Assembly (NCBI GenBank): GCA_034112445.1
Contig: JAWUVI010000017.1
Coordinates: 67,252 to 131,251, forward strand
Reading direction: 5' to 3'
DNA: 64,000 nt
Origin: Pelagadaptatus sp034112445
Lineage (GTDB): Bacteria > Pseudomonadota > Gammaproteobacteria > Pseudomonadales > Cellvibrionaceae
The number at the start of each line of letters is the position of its first letter. Within the stretch, counting starts at the first letter, position 1. This document shows positions 62,862-64,000 of the stretch, in pieces. A program made the position numbers and the translations under genes. Under the pieces are notes generated by a model. That model saw only the letters and a list, made by a program, of their open reading frames with translations, was not told where the DNA came from and made no database searches.

Positions 62862-64000
62862 ATGGTTCCAGCGCTGCAGTCTTTAACCGCTCGGTTCGTC
62901 TTTACCTCAGCCGCTGTGAGTTTTGTCACTGTTGCTATTTTATGGTTTTTTCTGCCGGATCAATTGTCAAAAAGCCAAGCTCTATTTTCTATGTTTACAG
63001 TCTGCTTGCTGATGGTTGTCACTATAGGTGTAGTTAGTTATCGATACGTTTCCTCGCGTCTGATTAAATTAGATAAGTATCTTGAGTTGGTCGTGGATAT
63101 TGATTCTGCACCCTCTGAACCGCTTAAGGATGATGGCAAAGATGGTCTAGGGAAGATAATGAATAACTTGTCTGACTTTATTGAAAATCTACGAGATGTT
63201 TTAAATTCTATTCGTAAAGATGCTCTAGCAATGCGTGAAGGTGCGTCACAGCAAGCGTGGCGCATGTCATTGTCATTGGGCCAGGTTCAAGAGCGTACCA
63301 AACACTTAAATACCGTATCAGAAACAACCCAAGAGGTAGCATCAACATCTAAAGCATTGTCTGATAAGGCTAGTTGTATCGCATCAACAACAGCAGAGGG
63401 AGTAACGGCTTTAAATCATGGAATGGCCGTTTCCAGTAGCAGTAAGCAAGCAATGAACGCACTTAATGATGATGTGAATACTCTCGTTACCAGTATTTCA
63501 GAATTAGAAGCTGAGACAGTTCAAATTGGTACGGTTTTAGGCGTTATTAAAGGCATTGCAGAGCAAACCAATTTATTGGCTCTTAATGCGGCTATCGAAG
63601 CGGCTAGAGCCGGTGAACAGGGGCGCGGTTTTGCGGTTGTGGCCGATGAGGTTCGAGCATTGGCTCATCGTACCCAGCAATCAACCGTTGAAATTGAAGA
63701 AGTTGTGGAAGGTTTGCAACAGAAGTCTCAGAAAGCCGTACAATCAATGGAGCGGGGACGTGAGCTTACCTTAAAGAGCTTGAATCAAAACGAAGAAGTG
63801 CACCAGTCATTATTAAATGTACATGAAATTGTTAATTCAATTAATGAATTGGCGAAACAAATATCTGAAGGCACTGCTTTGCAAACTGAGGCAACAGACA
63901 AAATTAATTTGCGTTTACAAGAGCAGGCGGCCCAAGGTAAAAATATTTGTGAAGGCTTAGATGCTATTTCGGAAGAGGCTTGTAACCAACAGGAAATAGC
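62862..64000 (+). CDS. methyl-accepting chemotaxis protein, 3' part outside the window
   Basis: The frame opens at ATG 62862 and runs off the right edge without a stop. Two N-terminal membrane helices with only a very short periplasmic loop (SAAVSFVTVAILWFFLP; LFSMFTVCLLMVVTIGVVS), then a coiled-coil signalling domain with the hairpin tip EQTNLLALNAAIEAARAGEQ followed by GRGFAVVADEVRALA. The small periplasmic part suggests it senses something inside the cell or membrane. GTAGGTG lies upstream of the ATG. Confidence 0.92.
   Translation, partial: MVPALQSLTARFVFTSAAVSFVTVAILWFFLPDQLSKSQALFSMFTVCLLMVVTIGVVSYRYVSSRLIKLDKYLELVVDIDSAPSEPLKDDGKDGLGKIMNNLSDFIENLRDVLNSIRKDALAMREGASQQAWRMSLSLGQVQERTKHLNTVSETTQEVASTSKALSDKASCIASTTAEGVTALNHGMAVSSSSKQAMNALNDDVNTLVTSISELEAETVQIGTVLGVIKGIAEQTNLLALNAAIEAARAGEQGRGFAVVADEVRALAHRTQQSTVEIEEVVEGLQQKSQKAVQSMERGRELTLKSLNQNEEVHQSLLNVHEIVNSINELAKQISEGTALQTEATDKINLRLQEQAAQGKNICEGLDAISEEACNQQEI

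Overview
The window looks like chromosomal DNA of a free-living, probably aquatic, gammaproteobacterium with a moderate, AT-leaning base composition. The evidence is the gene content and order: cmoA-cmoB, the CpxR/CpxA pair, a System I cytochrome c maturation operon next to a FliK-like/FlhB-tail pair, and the block comEC-exbB-exbD-lpxK-kdsB-murB followed by uvrC-pgsA and tRNA-Cys/tRNA-Leu. I cannot name the genus. Functional calls come from reading motifs; no database search was possible.

Layout. 1-10.4 kb: signalling and tRNA modification: a GGDEF cyclase, cpxA/cpxR, a FldB-type flavodoxin, cmoB/cmoA, a REC-TPR response regulator with its own histidine kinase, a membrane GGDEF cyclase and an XRE-type protein. 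10.4-20 kb: an M16 PreP-like protease, a DTW tRNA-modifying enzyme, an uvrB / nuclease-like / msrA / methyltransferase run, then hydroxypyruvate isomerase and tartronate semialdehyde reductase read from the same strand as a FlhB-tail protein and a FliK-like protein. 22-28.2 kb: ccmABCDEFG with no ccmH/ccmI behind it. 29.3-36.3 kb: lipid and acyl-CoA genes (2,4-dienoyl-CoA reductase, a dienoyl-CoA isomerase-like crotonase with a divergent TetR regulator flanked by palindromes, a thioesterase, an iron-type alcohol dehydrogenase, a second crotonase).

37.2-39.5 kb: a tRNA-Leu(CAG) gene whose 23-bp 3' end is repeated 2.2 kb downstream. Between the two copies lie a frameshifted, truncated P4-type integrase and one intact gene, a self-inhibited Fic AMP-transferase, preceded by two tandem operator-like inverted repeats. 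The tRNA terminator now lies beyond the distal repeat. This is the clearest acquired element in the window. 39.6-51.9 kb is mixed accessory and housekeeping material: a truncated gene, a GNAT/FemAB-like protein, a 1211-residue hybrid histidine kinase, SDRs, a GST-like protein, an SMP-30-like protein, an AraC regulator, and a 630-bp gap with a possible 34-residue membrane peptide and a terminator facing left. 52-61.7 kb: comEC, exbBD, lpxK (with an unusual Pro-Glu hexanucleotide repeat), kdsB, murB, uvrC, pgsA and two tRNAs. The window ends with a TrmK-like methyltransferase, a small exported protein and the start of a chemotaxis receptor.
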